This document shows, in pieces, positions 34,747 to 42,190 of a stretch of 64,000 bases of DNA; positions within the stretch are counted from its first letter, which is position 1, and each line of letters opens with the position of its first letter. The notes beneath the pieces are model-generated. The model was given only the letters and a program-made list of their open reading frames with translations. It was not told where the DNA came from and did not search any database. Source of the stretch: JAYPHU01 sp038127535 (lineage in GTDB: Bacteria > Pseudomonadota > Alphaproteobacteria > Rhodospirillales > UBA2165); assembly GCA_038127535.1 (NCBI GenBank), contig JAYPHU010000002.1, positions 124,001-188,000 on the forward strand. Reading direction: 5' to 3'. Made by a program: the position numbers and the translations under genes.

Positions 34747-34892
34747 CCCCCGAGACTTGGCTTCGCCAACTCGGGGGTGACGCATACAGGGGGAGAAGGG
34801 ATACGCCGTTAGCCTGTACCCGGACTTGATTCGGGTATGATCCGCGTACCCATTTACATTCACCGTATTGATCCACGGGTCAAGCCCGTGGA
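34747..34892. repeat. Palindromic repeats in the sulfurtransferase-flavoprotein gap
   Basis: The gap 34549-34879 has no gene. It holds CCCCCGAGACTTGG / CCAACTCGGGGG (34747-34777), TACCCGGACTTGATTCGGGTA (34817-34837) directly joined to TGATCCGCGTACCCA (as in the right unit at 23955-24007), and TCCACGGGTCAAGCCCGTGGA (34872-34892). The last overlaps the 3' end and stop codon of the flavoprotein gene. Confidence 0.72.
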
Positions 34893-36568
34893 CGACGCAC
34901 CCCGTCCCTCTCAAACACGATCCCGCCGTCGCTGTCCCGCTCCAGCCGGGTGACTGCGCGCCAGTTGGCGTCGTCAGTGTCGGGATAATCCAGCCGGTAG
35001 TGCGCGCCCCGGCTTTCGGTGCGATTGACCGCCGCCGTCGCCAGCAACCGGCCCAACAGCGAGAGATTGCGTACACTGAGCGCGCTTTCCAGCTCCTGGC
35101 CCAGCACCTTGGCCGAGCCCCGCGCCTCTTCGGCCAGGCGCATGGCGGGCATGTCCTCTGCCTCGATCCGGGCATATTCGGCGAGCGCCTCGTTGCACCC
35201 CTCTTCTGTCCGGAGCGGTCCCAGTTTCTCGTGCGCCAGCATCCGACAGTTCAAGCGCACCTCCGATTGCAGCGGGCCCGACCCCCTGGCCATCATCTCG
35301 GCCAGCCAGTCCGCCGCGTCCGCCGGGATATCCACAGGCGATTGATCCCCGGACAAAGACTTAGCGGCCGCCCGGCCCGCCCGCCGGCCATAGACCAGGG
35401 AGGCAGAGAGCGCGGAGCCGCCGATCCGGTTGCCGCCGTGAATGCCCCCCGCCGTTTCGCCCGCCGCCCACAGCCCGTCCACGGGCGTCTTGCCGTCCGT
35501 GTCGATCCGTAAGCCGCCGAGCCAGGTGTGACTGCCGGGCGCCACCTCCAGCGGCGTCTCGGTGATGTCGATACCCCGATGCAGGCAGGTCTTATAGACG
35601 TGCGGGATGGCCTTCTGAATGGTCTCCACCGGCACCTGGGTGGCGTCCATGAAGATACCGCCGGTGAGCCCGGCCCGGCCCGCGTGAATTTCCCGCGCCA
35701 TGGCGAGAATGACCTCGGACCGGGTGCTGTGCTCCGCCGTGTCCGGATAATAGCGCTTCAAGAACTCCTCGCCGTCCTGATTGCGGAATACCGCGCCCGC
35801 ATTGATGAAGCCCGTCGGGTGCGGTGCGAAGCCGAACAGTTCCTCCGGGGAGCAGCACATGGCCTGAAAGTCGATCATCTCGATCCCCAGCAGCGGCGCG
35901 CCGGCGCGGAAGCCCAGCACATAGCCGTCGCCGGTTACCTGGGGCGGATTGTCATTTACATAAAACAGCCCGCTGCCCCCGCCGGTACACAGGATCACCT
36001 GATCCGCCGCGTACGCCACCAAAGTGCCGTCGCCGTAATCCACGCCCCAGGCGCCGATCACCTTGCCGCGGTCGGTCACCAGATCGACGATCGCGGTCAG
36101 GGAATGTTTGTCGATCCGCGCATCGCCCCGCAGTTTCGCCGACAGGGTCTTAGTCACCATATTGCCGGTGGTGTCATAGTGATGCACGGCGCGAGGGCGG
36201 CTGTGGCTCGGAAACAGCTTCAGATCCAGCTCGCCGGCATCATCGGTGACAAAGTCCGCGCCCCAGGCCTGGAGGTCCTTCACCACCTGGACGATATCCT
36301 CGCACCAGACCCGGGCAAGCTCCGGATCGATCAGCTCGCCGCCGTGTTCCAAAATTTCGGCGAGGTGAATTTCGGGCGTATCGTCCTTGCCCATCGCAGC
36401 GGCAAACCCGCCGCGCGCCACCGTCGTGGTGCCGCTGGTCGCCCGGCCCTTGGTCGCCTGGATGGCGCTGACGCCTGCTTCCGCGCATTCAAACGCGGCC
36501 ATGGCCGCCGCCGCGCCGCCGCCGACAATCAGCACATCGGTTGTGAACTTTCGTGTCTCGATACTCAT
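34880..36568 (-). CDS. FAD-dependent oxidoreductase, fumarate reductase/succinate dehydrogenase flavoprotein family
   Basis: A 562-residue flavoprotein. FAD-binding Rossmann motif VLIVGGGAAAAMAAFECAEA, then GTTTVARGGFAAAMGKDD, the substrate-side region RPRAVHHYDTTGNM, the SHTWLGGLRIDTDGKT block and the second FAD contact NRIGGSALSASLVYGRRAG. The C-terminal 140 residues form a helical domain as in SdhA/AprA. No iron-sulfur subunit or cytochrome gene is adjacent, so the electron partner is unknown. Its ATG overlaps the stop of the Tm-1-like gene (ATGA). It is the last gene of a three-gene operon. The stop codon lies in a palindromic repeat. Confidence 0.85.
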   Translation of the reverse strand: MSIETRKFTTDVLIVGGGAAAAMAAFECAEAGVSAIQATKGRATSGTTTVARGGFAAAMGKDDTPEIHLAEILEHGGELIDPELARVWCEDIVQVVKDLQAWGADFVTDDAGELDLKLFPSHSRPRAVHHYDTTGNMVTKTLSAKLRGDARIDKHSLTAIVDLVTDRGKVIGAWGVDYGDGTLVAYAADQVILCTGGGSGLFYVNDNPPQVTGDGYVLGFRAGAPLLGIEMIDFQAMCCSPEELFGFAPHPTGFINAGAVFRNQDGEEFLKRYYPDTAEHSTRSEVILAMAREIHAGRAGLTGGIFMDATQVPVETIQKAIPHVYKTCLHRGIDITETPLEVAPGSHTWLGGLRIDTDGKTPVDGLWAAGETAGGIHGGNRIGGSALSASLVYGRRAGRAAAKSLSGDQSPVDIPADAADWLAEMMARGSGPLQSEVRLNCRMLAHEKLGPLRTEEGCNEALAEYARIEAEDMPAMRLAEEARGSAKVLGQELESALSVRNLSLLGRLLATAAVNRTESRGAHYRLDYPDTDDANWRAVTRLERDSDGGIVFERDGVRRPRA

Positions 36569-37809
36569 GCTTTGATCATCCCCAGAAACTCTTCCACGCA
36601 GGCGTCGGCAAACGCCTGATCATTAATATGCAACTCCAGTACTTTCACCTCGCCGCTTGTCAGCTTCGATGTGATCCGGTCGGTAAAACGCTGGTCTTCG
36701 TCCGGCTTGTTCCAGGAGCCGACCACATTGCCGGCCAAATCAGTCGTCTCCCGGATCACGTGCTGGCTGAACCCTTTGGCCGGGATCATCACGCTGACCG
36801 GGCCTTTGGCCTGGTTAAGCCGTTCGGCAAACATATCGCCCAGCCGTTCCATTTCGTCGCCGTTGGTCCGCATCAAGAGTATCTCGTTGTTGTACTGATA
36901 GAACTCCCGGTCCTGGAAGCGTTGCGGGCATTCGCCGACCCACCAGTTGCAGTGATCGATGGCGCCCGGCGCGACCACCTGGGGCAGGCCCGCCGCACCG
37001 GCGGAGGTCAGCCGGTTGTCCCCGGGCTTATAGACCCCGTCGTTCAACAGATCGATCATCTCCGACGTGGTAAGATCAATCGCGCCGGCCAGTTCCTTCG
37101 CCGCCGCCAGGTTCTCCAGCGCCTTGCCGCCAGGCCCGGAGGCGTGAAAGTGCATCACCTCGAACCCTTCCGCCTCCAGCCGGTCGGTGATCCGGTCCAC
37201 AGCTTTCTGCAGATTGCCGAAGGTGGAGAGCCCGACCAGGGGCGGATGATCTTCGGTGCGGGATTTGCGCGCGTCATACACCCGCGCCATGCCGGCCGTG
37301 GCGTGAGCCGCGTTCTCGATCACCGATTTCACGATCCGGTTCATCACGATGTCGCTGATGGTCGGGAACATGGCGATATCGCTTTCCGCCACGTACCATT
37401 GCACCGCGGCTGTCGCCGCGACAGGCGTGACCATGACCTTGGGGAACAAGGGTGGCAGGGCCCGCATCATCCCGCAAAAGACCGTGCAGCCGTTAGCCCC
37501 GCCGACGCCCATCACGCCCGAAATTTCGCCGGCGTTGAATTTCTCCAGCAGCGCCTCGGTCCCGCCCCGTATCATGGCGTCGGAGGCCTTGAACCGGTCG
37601 AGCGCGCCCAAAGACTCCCAGCTTGCCCCGGCGCGGCGGGTCAACGCATCACCGCCGATATCCGCGCCCGCAATATTGTGCGGTTTCAACGACAAATCCA
37701 TCAGCCAGGGTTCGGCCCCGGCGTCCCGCACTTTCTCGCAGGCACAGACCGCCGCCTCTGCCTTGCTGTCGAGGGTGGCCAGCACCGCGATGACGGGCTT
37801 TGCCGCCAC
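36565..37809 (-). CDS. Tm-1-like ATP-binding protein (UPF0261)
   Basis: A 414-residue protein related to the N-terminal part of tomato Tm-1 and to bacterial UPF0261. Blocks: VIAVLATLDSKAEAAVCACE, GVMGVGGANGCTVFCGMMRA (nucleotide-binding loop), KVMVTPVAATAAVQWYVAES, VGLSTFGNLQKAVDRITDRL and FHASGPGGKALENL. The start is a GTG immediately after the TAA of the preceding gene. Plant Tm-1 fuses this domain to a TIM-barrel like the product of the neighbouring gene, so the two proteins very likely work together. The biochemical role in bacteria is not established. Confidence 0.88.
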   Translation of the reverse strand: MAAKPVIAVLATLDSKAEAAVCACEKVRDAGAEPWLMDLSLKPHNIAGADIGGDALTRRAGASWESLGALDRFKASDAMIRGGTEALLEKFNAGEISGVMGVGGANGCTVFCGMMRALPPLFPKVMVTPVAATAAVQWYVAESDIAMFPTISDIVMNRIVKSVIENAAHATAGMARVYDARKSRTEDHPPLVGLSTFGNLQKAVDRITDRLEAEGFEVMHFHASGPGGKALENLAAAKELAGAIDLTTSEMIDLLNDGVYKPGDNRLTSAGAAGLPQVVAPGAIDHCNWWVGECPQRFQDREFYQYNNEILLMRTNGDEMERLGDMFAERLNQAKGPVSVMIPAKGFSQHVIRETTDLAGNVVGSWNKPDEDQRFTDRITSKLTSGEVKVLELHINDQAFADACVEEFLGMIKA

Positions 37810-38649
37810 TTACGCGGGCCTCGTCACGGATTTAAAACCTTGGGTCACGCGGGGCACCGACTCTTCAATGGGGAACCGTTCGGCCGACGAGCCGCCCACA
37901 TAGCCGTCGAGCCGGGGCGCAGTTTTCCAGAAGGCGGCGAAATCCTCCGGCGTCTCGATGGAACCGCCGTGGCAGGTCACCATGATGCCGCTGTGTTTGC
38001 CCGACAGGGCATCCAGCACGCTTTCGGTGCGGCCCACCGCCGCATCCGCGTCCATCACGGTGTGCGAGCCGATGGTGCCGCCCGAGGAATTTCCGTAGTG
38101 GACGATGATGTTGTTGGCGCCCGCCTCGGCCATGGCCAGCGCTTCGTCCACGTTGGTGACAAAGGCCTTGGTGAACATGCCTTGGGATGACGCGTAGGCC
38201 AGCACTGCCACTTCTTTGTCGTAGCCAATGCCGGTCTCTTCCAAGTCGGAGCGGAACCTGCCGTCGATCAGCACCACGGTCGGGCAGTTCACAAACCCGT
38301 CCACCCCGGCGGCGATGCAGGTATCCACGAACCGTTCCATATCCCGGGTCGGATCGACGCAGAGCAGCCCGGCGATCACCGGGCACTCGCTGACCACATT
38401 GATCAGGGAGCGTTCGCAGAGCTCCAACGTGATGGCGTTGGCGTCGCCGATGGGCAGATAGCCGGCCATGGAGCTCAGCCCCTGCATGCGGAAGTACGCC
38501 AGATCATGGGTGGTGACCATGTCGGCCCCACCCCTGGCCGCCATCTTGGCGGTGATGCCGGTGCCGCAGAGCGCGTCATAGACGGCGCGGCCCGCTTTAC
38601 GCTCCGCCGCCAGTCTGGCGTTGATCTCGTCTCGTGTGAACTTGGCCAT
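37810..38649 (-). CDS. PEP-hydrolase-family TIM-barrel protein (Tm-1 C-terminal-like)
   Basis: A 279-residue TIM-barrel of the family called phosphoenolpyruvate hydrolase-like. Features: ALCGTGITAKMAARGGADMV, MAGYLPIGDANAITLEL, VNCPTVVLIDGRFR, VHYGNSSGGTIGSHTVMDAD, TCHGGSIETPEDFAAF and YVGGSSAERFPIE. GAGAGAGGA precedes the ATG. First gene of the operon with Tm-1-like and flavoprotein genes. The enzymatic name comes from family annotation; no activity is evident from sequence. Divergent from an SDR gene. Confidence 0.86.
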   Translation of the reverse strand: MAKFTRDEINARLAAERKAGRAVYDALCGTGITAKMAARGGADMVTTHDLAYFRMQGLSSMAGYLPIGDANAITLELCERSLINVVSECPVIAGLLCVDPTRDMERFVDTCIAAGVDGFVNCPTVVLIDGRFRSDLEETGIGYDKEVAVLAYASSQGMFTKAFVTNVDEALAMAEAGANNIIVHYGNSSGGTIGSHTVMDADAAVGRTESVLDALSGKHSGIMVTCHGGSIETPEDFAAFWKTAPRLDGYVGGSSAERFPIEESVPRVTQGFKSVTRPA

Positions 38650-38756
38650 GATCCTCTCTCTCCCGCTCGAGTGTAGCGGCTTATCCGGCCAAGCGAAACC
38701 GGTTGCGCATCGGACGGCCCGCGTTAAGGTCTGGGCAGAGGACGACGGAGGAACAC

Positions 38757-39506
38757 ATGCGTCTGGACGGAAAAATCGCCATTGTCACCGGGGCCGGCGG
38801 CGGCATCGGCCGGGCCATTTGTCTGGCGCTGGCGAAGGAAGGCTCGGCCGTGGTCTGCGGCGATCTTAACGAGGCGACAGCGGCCGAGACCGCGAAACTG
38901 ATCACCGATGCCAGGGGCCGCGCCGCGATGGTGGCGGGAAACCTCGCCGATGAGCAGACCTCGAAAGACCTTGTCGCCGCCGCGAAAAGTGAATTCGGCG
39001 GGCTGACCACGCTGGTCAACTGCGCCATCCGGGACGTGTCGTACTTGCCGGTGACGGAATTGCCCATTGAAGAATGGACGGGCTCCATTGATGTGAACCT
39101 GACCGGGCCGTTTTACTTGCTGCGCCACGGGATTCCAGAAATAATCGCCGGCGGCGGGGGCAGCATCATCCTGATCGCCAGCCAGCTCGCCGATGCGCCG
39201 AAGCCGGGCCGGGCCTGGTATGCGTCCCAGAAAGGCGCGCTGATGAGCCTGGTCAAAGCCCTGGCCGTCGATCACGCCAAGGACAATATCCGCGCCAATA
39301 CCCTGTCCCCCGGCCCCACCGCCGATGAGCGGTTCTTCAGCCAATGGCCCAGCGAAGAAGCGGCCCACGCCAACGCCAACACCCTCTTTCACCGTCTCGG
39401 TGATCCTGACGAGATGGCTGCCGGCGTGGTGTTTCTGGCGAGCGACGAGGCGTCCTTTGTCACCGGGACGGACCTGCTGATCGACGGCGGCTACACCGCG
39501 CAATAG
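38757..39506 (+). CDS. Short-chain dehydrogenase/reductase
   Basis: A 249-residue classical SDR. The cofactor motif TGAGGGIGRA, NNAG-equivalent LVNCAI (unusual: Cys-Ala instead of Asn-Ala-Gly), catalytic Ser in IILIASQLAD and YASQK with Tyr-x3-Lys are present. The C-terminal SDEASFVTGTDLLIDGGYT is standard. Start ATG 38757 follows GGAGGAACAC. A longer open frame to 38703 lies in the intergenic promoter. Divergent from the TIM-barrel/Tm-1/flavoprotein operon and probably part of the same pathway. Substrate not inferable. Confidence 0.88.
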   Translation: MRLDGKIAIVTGAGGGIGRAICLALAKEGSAVVCGDLNEATAAETAKLITDARGRAAMVAGNLADEQTSKDLVAAAKSEFGGLTTLVNCAIRDVSYLPVTELPIEEWTGSIDVNLTGPFYLLRHGIPEIIAGGGGSIILIASQLADAPKPGRAWYASQKGALMSLVKALAVDHAKDNIRANTLSPGPTADERFFSQWPSEEAAHANANTLFHRLGDPDEMAAGVVFLASDEASFVTGTDLLIDGGYTAQ

Positions 39507-39590
39507 GCCCAAATTTTTGCGGCGTTTTTGCAGGCACAATCAGGTGCGAGACATCAACAAACGGTGTGTCTGCCATGCTCTTGAGTCGCG

Positions 39591-39619
39591 TTGACACCCC
39601 TGGTGCCGTTCCGTATGTT
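39591..39619 (+). promoter_or_regulatory. Promoter of the carboxyltransferase-fold synthase gene
   Basis: -35 TTGACA (39591-39596), 17-base spacer, -10 TATGTT (39614-39619). Perfect -35 and ideal spacing. The identical palindrome found at 29575 begins 18 bases after the -10 box, close to the predicted transcript start. Confidence 0.7.
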
Positions 39620-39637
39620 CGCCGCCGTTCCAAGCGC

Positions 39638-39649
39638 TCTTATATAAGA
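39638..39649. promoter_or_regulatory. 12-bp palindromic operator TCTTATATAAGA
   Basis: Exact copy of the palindrome at 29575-29586. It lies in the 5' untranslated region of the gene at 39722, right after the promoter. Good candidate for a GntR-type repressor site. Confidence 0.6.
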
Positions 39650-39721
39650 CGATCCGATTTCAAGAATTTACAGCCTCGGACAACACAGGTTGAGGGGCGG
39701 AATGATCAAGAGGAGAGATCA

Positions 39722-40948
39722 ATGACTGACACACCGTGGAAAACAGACGGTTGGCATACCAGCCCCTGGAACTTCGATCCCGAAGTGACCAAGGATTGGA
39801 AGTTCCCCGAGAAAATCACCGTCCATGACGTGACGCTGCGGGACGGCGAACAGCAAGCCGGCCTCGCGTTTAACTACGAAGATAAAATCCGCATCGCCGA
39901 AGGCCTCGCCGAGGTCGGTGTGCACCGGATCGAAGCCGGCATGCCGGTGGTCTCCAAGGATGACGCCAAAGTTGTTCAGGAACTGGCCAAGCGCGACTTC
40001 GGCCCCAAGGTTTATTCCTTCGCCCGCTGTATGGTTGACGACGTGAAGCGCGCGGTCGACGCGGGCGTCGGCGGCGTGATCATGGAAGTCCCGGCGTCCC
40101 CACACCTGATTGAAAAAGGCTACCGCTGGGAGCTGGACCGGGCCATCGACCTGTCCATCGAGTCCACCAAGTTCGCCCATGATCAGGGTCTGGAAGTGGT
40201 CTTCTTCCCGATCGACTTCACCCGCTCCGATCTGGTGTGGGTGTGTGACCTGATCGAACGGGTCGGCGTTGAAGGCCATATGGACGGCCTGGCCCTCGTC
40301 GATACGATGGGCGCCACCTCTATCCACGCCATGCAGTTCTTCGTGCGCACCATGAAGAACCGCTTCCCCGACAAGCCGTTGGAAGCCCACTTCCATATGG
40401 ACTTCGGCCTCGGCATCGCCAACACGATCATGGCGCTGTCCGAAGGCGTCGAGGTGATCCAGTCCACCGTTCTGGGTCTGGGCGAGCGGGCCGGCAACGT
40501 GCCCATGGAAGAAACCGTGATGGCGCTGCTAACCCTCTACAACATCGACATCGGCATCAAGACCGAGAAGCTGAAATGGCTGGCCGACATGGTCGCCGAA
40601 GTTTCCGGCGCTGTGGTGCCGAAGAACCGGCCGATTGTCGGCGACGACCTGTTCAAGGTCGAAAGCGGCATCATCGCCACCTGGCTGCTGAATTGCGGCT
40701 ATGAGGATCAGACCGAGGTCGTGCCGTTCCGCCCGAGCCTGGTCGGCCAGAAAGAGCCGGAAGCCGTGATCGGTAAAGGCTGCGGCATCGACAACGTGAA
40801 GCACTGGCTGGAACGCTTCCAGATCCAGGCCAACGAAGACGAAGCCATGGAACTGCTAATGGCCATCAAGGATTGGGGCCTGGTGCACAAACGCCTCATG
40901 AACGAGGACGAGTTCAAGAAAATCGCCGGCGAAGTGCTGAATAACTAG
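39722..40948 (+). CDS. Pyruvate carboxyltransferase-fold (HMGL-like) synthase or lyase
   Basis: A 408-residue TIM-barrel of the isopropylmalate synthase / homocitrate synthase / HMG-CoA lyase superfamily. HDVTLRDGEQQAG holds the catalytic Arg-Asp pair, HRIEAGMPVVSKDD follows, and EAHFHMDFGLG carries the His-x-His metal ligands. Next come GLGERAGNVPMEET and a C-terminal helical domain without the allosteric leucine-binding domain. Start ATG 39722 follows AGAGGAGAG. It forms a single-gene unit with its own promoter, palindromic operator and hairpin. The reaction is an aldol-type C-C bond formation or cleavage; substrate unknown. Confidence 0.86.
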   Translation: MTDTPWKTDGWHTSPWNFDPEVTKDWKFPEKITVHDVTLRDGEQQAGLAFNYEDKIRIAEGLAEVGVHRIEAGMPVVSKDDAKVVQELAKRDFGPKVYSFARCMVDDVKRAVDAGVGGVIMEVPASPHLIEKGYRWELDRAIDLSIESTKFAHDQGLEVVFFPIDFTRSDLVWVCDLIERVGVEGHMDGLALVDTMGATSIHAMQFFVRTMKNRFPDKPLEAHFHMDFGLGIANTIMALSEGVEVIQSTVLGLGERAGNVPMEETVMALLTLYNIDIGIKTEKLKWLADMVAEVSGAVVPKNRPIVGDDLFKVESGIIATWLLNCGYEDQTEVVPFRPSLVGQKEPEAVIGKGCGIDNVKHWLERFQIQANEDEAMELLMAIKDWGLVHKRLMNEDEFKKIAGEVLNN

Positions 40949-40953
40949 CACCT

Positions 40954-40987
40954 CCAAAGGGGAGTGAGACAACTCACTTCCCTTTGG
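40954..40987 (+). terminator. Strong hairpin after the synthase gene
   Basis: 15-bp stem CCAAAGGGGAGTGAG / CTCACTTCCCTTTGG with one mismatch and an ACAA loop, starting 5 bases after the stop. There is no T-run, so it may stabilise the 3' end rather than terminate. Confidence 0.6.
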
Positions 40988-41080
40988 CAAGCGCGACTGC
41001 GCGCCGCGCCCCTCGGCGCGAAAGCCAAGGACGCGGAGGCGTCCGCCTGGCGATTGAGGGAAAATATAGAGTTATGAAAG

Positions 41081-41112
41081 ACCCGGTTGCGGCGAGACAG
41101 CCGGGTTTTTTT
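41081..41112 (+). terminator. Rho-independent terminator
   Basis: ACCCGG (41081-41086) and CCGGGT (41101-41106) arms, followed by a run of seven T (41106-41112). It lies 130 bases after the synthase gene, so transcription past the hairpin at 40954 would end here. Confidence 0.7.
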
Positions 41113-41133
41113 GTTGCCCCGCTCTTTAACTCG

Positions 41134-41238
41134 TCATGCGCGGACCGGCCGTCAGGCCGTGATCCGCGCACCCATCCAACGTTTCGACTAACCCCGGCAA
41201 CATCCATGGTCACCCGAAAACCGCTTCGGGGGCCGGGG
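41134..41238. repeat. Palindromic repeats before the cupin gene
   Basis: A REP-like unit TCATGCGCGGACC...GTGATCCGCGCACCCA (41134-41174), then a nested inverted repeat with outer arms CCCCGGC / GCCGGGG and inner arms CCCGAA / TTCGGG (41192-41238). Same families as at 23955 and 47048. Confidence 0.7.
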
Positions 41239-41332
41239 GTGACGCCTTGAAGCGTGGGAGGAACAGCCCCCTATCCCTTACCGTCCGCACCCCCTATACT
41301 CCTCCCAACCAATTCATCTGAGGAGAGCCGAG

Positions 41333-41788
41333 ATGCCCAAGGGAAAAATGATCACGCCGGACGGCGGTAATCTCTACGAGCGGGCCAACGACATGTTCGT
41401 CAAGGTGACCAGCCAGGACACGGGCGGCGCCTATGAAGTGTGCGAGGAGCGCTGCCCGCCGGGCTTTGCGTCCCGGCCGCACATGCACCCGAAAAACCAC
41501 GAGACGTTCTTTGTGATCAAGGGCGGCGCGACCTTCATCCTGGGCGACGAGGAATTCGAGGGCAGGGAAGGCGACCTGTTCCACATTCCCCCCGGCACAC
41601 CCCACCAGGTGGTGGCCGGCGACGACGGCATCCACATGCTGATGGTCTACAGCCCCGGCACCACGGAAGCCATGTTCGCCGACATGACCGCGCTGTCGGA
41701 AGATGAGCGGGGCGATTGGGACACGGGTGCGGCCGTCGCGGCCAAGCACAACACCATCTGGGTGAAGGACTTCCCCAACGCCCGCTGA
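41333..41788 (+). CDS. Cupin-domain protein
   Basis: A 151-residue single cupin. Motif 1 RPHMHPKNHETFFVIKGG has the His and Glu ligands; motif 2 IPPGTPHQVVAGDDG has the last His. The C-terminal 35 residues are helical. Related cupins include quercetinase-like dioxygenases and sugar-binding proteins; no specific role can be fixed. AGGAGAG precedes the ATG. A small membrane-protein frame follows 22 bases downstream at the earliest. Confidence 0.83.
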   Translation: MPKGKMITPDGGNLYERANDMFVKVTSQDTGGAYEVCEERCPPGFASRPHMHPKNHETFFVIKGGATFILGDEEFEGREGDLFHIPPGTPHQVVAGDDGIHMLMVYSPGTTEAMFADMTALSEDERGDWDTGAAVAAKHNTIWVKDFPNAR

Positions 41789-41876
41789 TCAGAATTCCCC
41801 GGCCCCAAACATCCCCAAAGGGTTCTTCGCCCGGGCCTGGGCCGGGCATGAGCCGCTGCGCCCGCTTTATTGGTGG

Positions 41877-42188
41877 TTGGGCGCCTGGCTGTCCTTCCTG
41901 ACGGCGGCGTTTCTGAACCTGGGCATTTCCGTCCCGCCCCTGACTCTCGATGGGGATTTCTTAAATTCCATCCTGATCCGGTCCTTGCTGCTGATACCGG
42001 CGATGGCCGCGTGGATCGTGGTCCATGTCTGGTGTTTCAGCGCGATCTGGCGCTCGGCGGTCAATGTTGCCGACTCGATATGGACCGCACGCGCGCGGGT
42101 CTCGTTATTTGTATTAGGAGCCGTCTGGCTGCCGTTTCTCCTGGCGAATGCGCTCTGGCAAATCGCCGCTCAGTTCAACAACCCCTGA
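41877..42188 (+). CDS. Small membrane protein of unknown function
   Basis: A protein of at least 103 residues with three hydrophobic segments (AWLSFLTAAFLNLGI, ILIRSLLLIPAMAAWIVVHV and SLFVLGAVWLPFLLANALW). The first standard start is TTG at 41877, but the frame stays open back to 41766, and the upstream codons read KGFFARAWAGHEPLRPLYWW, which looks like genuine protein. No ATG, GTG or TTG exists in that stretch; an ATC at 41811 is where a Met would fit. It probably follows the cupin gene in one transcript. No family assigned. Confidence 0.6.
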   Translation: MGAWLSFLTAAFLNLGISVPPLTLDGDFLNSILIRSLLLIPAMAAWIVVHVWCFSAIWRSAVNVADSIWTARARVSLFVLGAVWLPFLLANALWQIAAQFNNP

Positions 42189-42190
42189 AC

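Noticed and set aside
35528..36619. A 363-codon open frame on the plus strand
   Set aside because: Antisense to the flavoprotein gene, which has FAD motifs. No recognisable protein features.
36553..38190. A 545-codon open frame on the plus strand
   Set aside because: It lies opposite the Tm-1-like and TIM-barrel genes, which have clear family motifs. The plus-strand translation is rich in His/Arg/Gly with no motif: a GC-driven antisense shadow.
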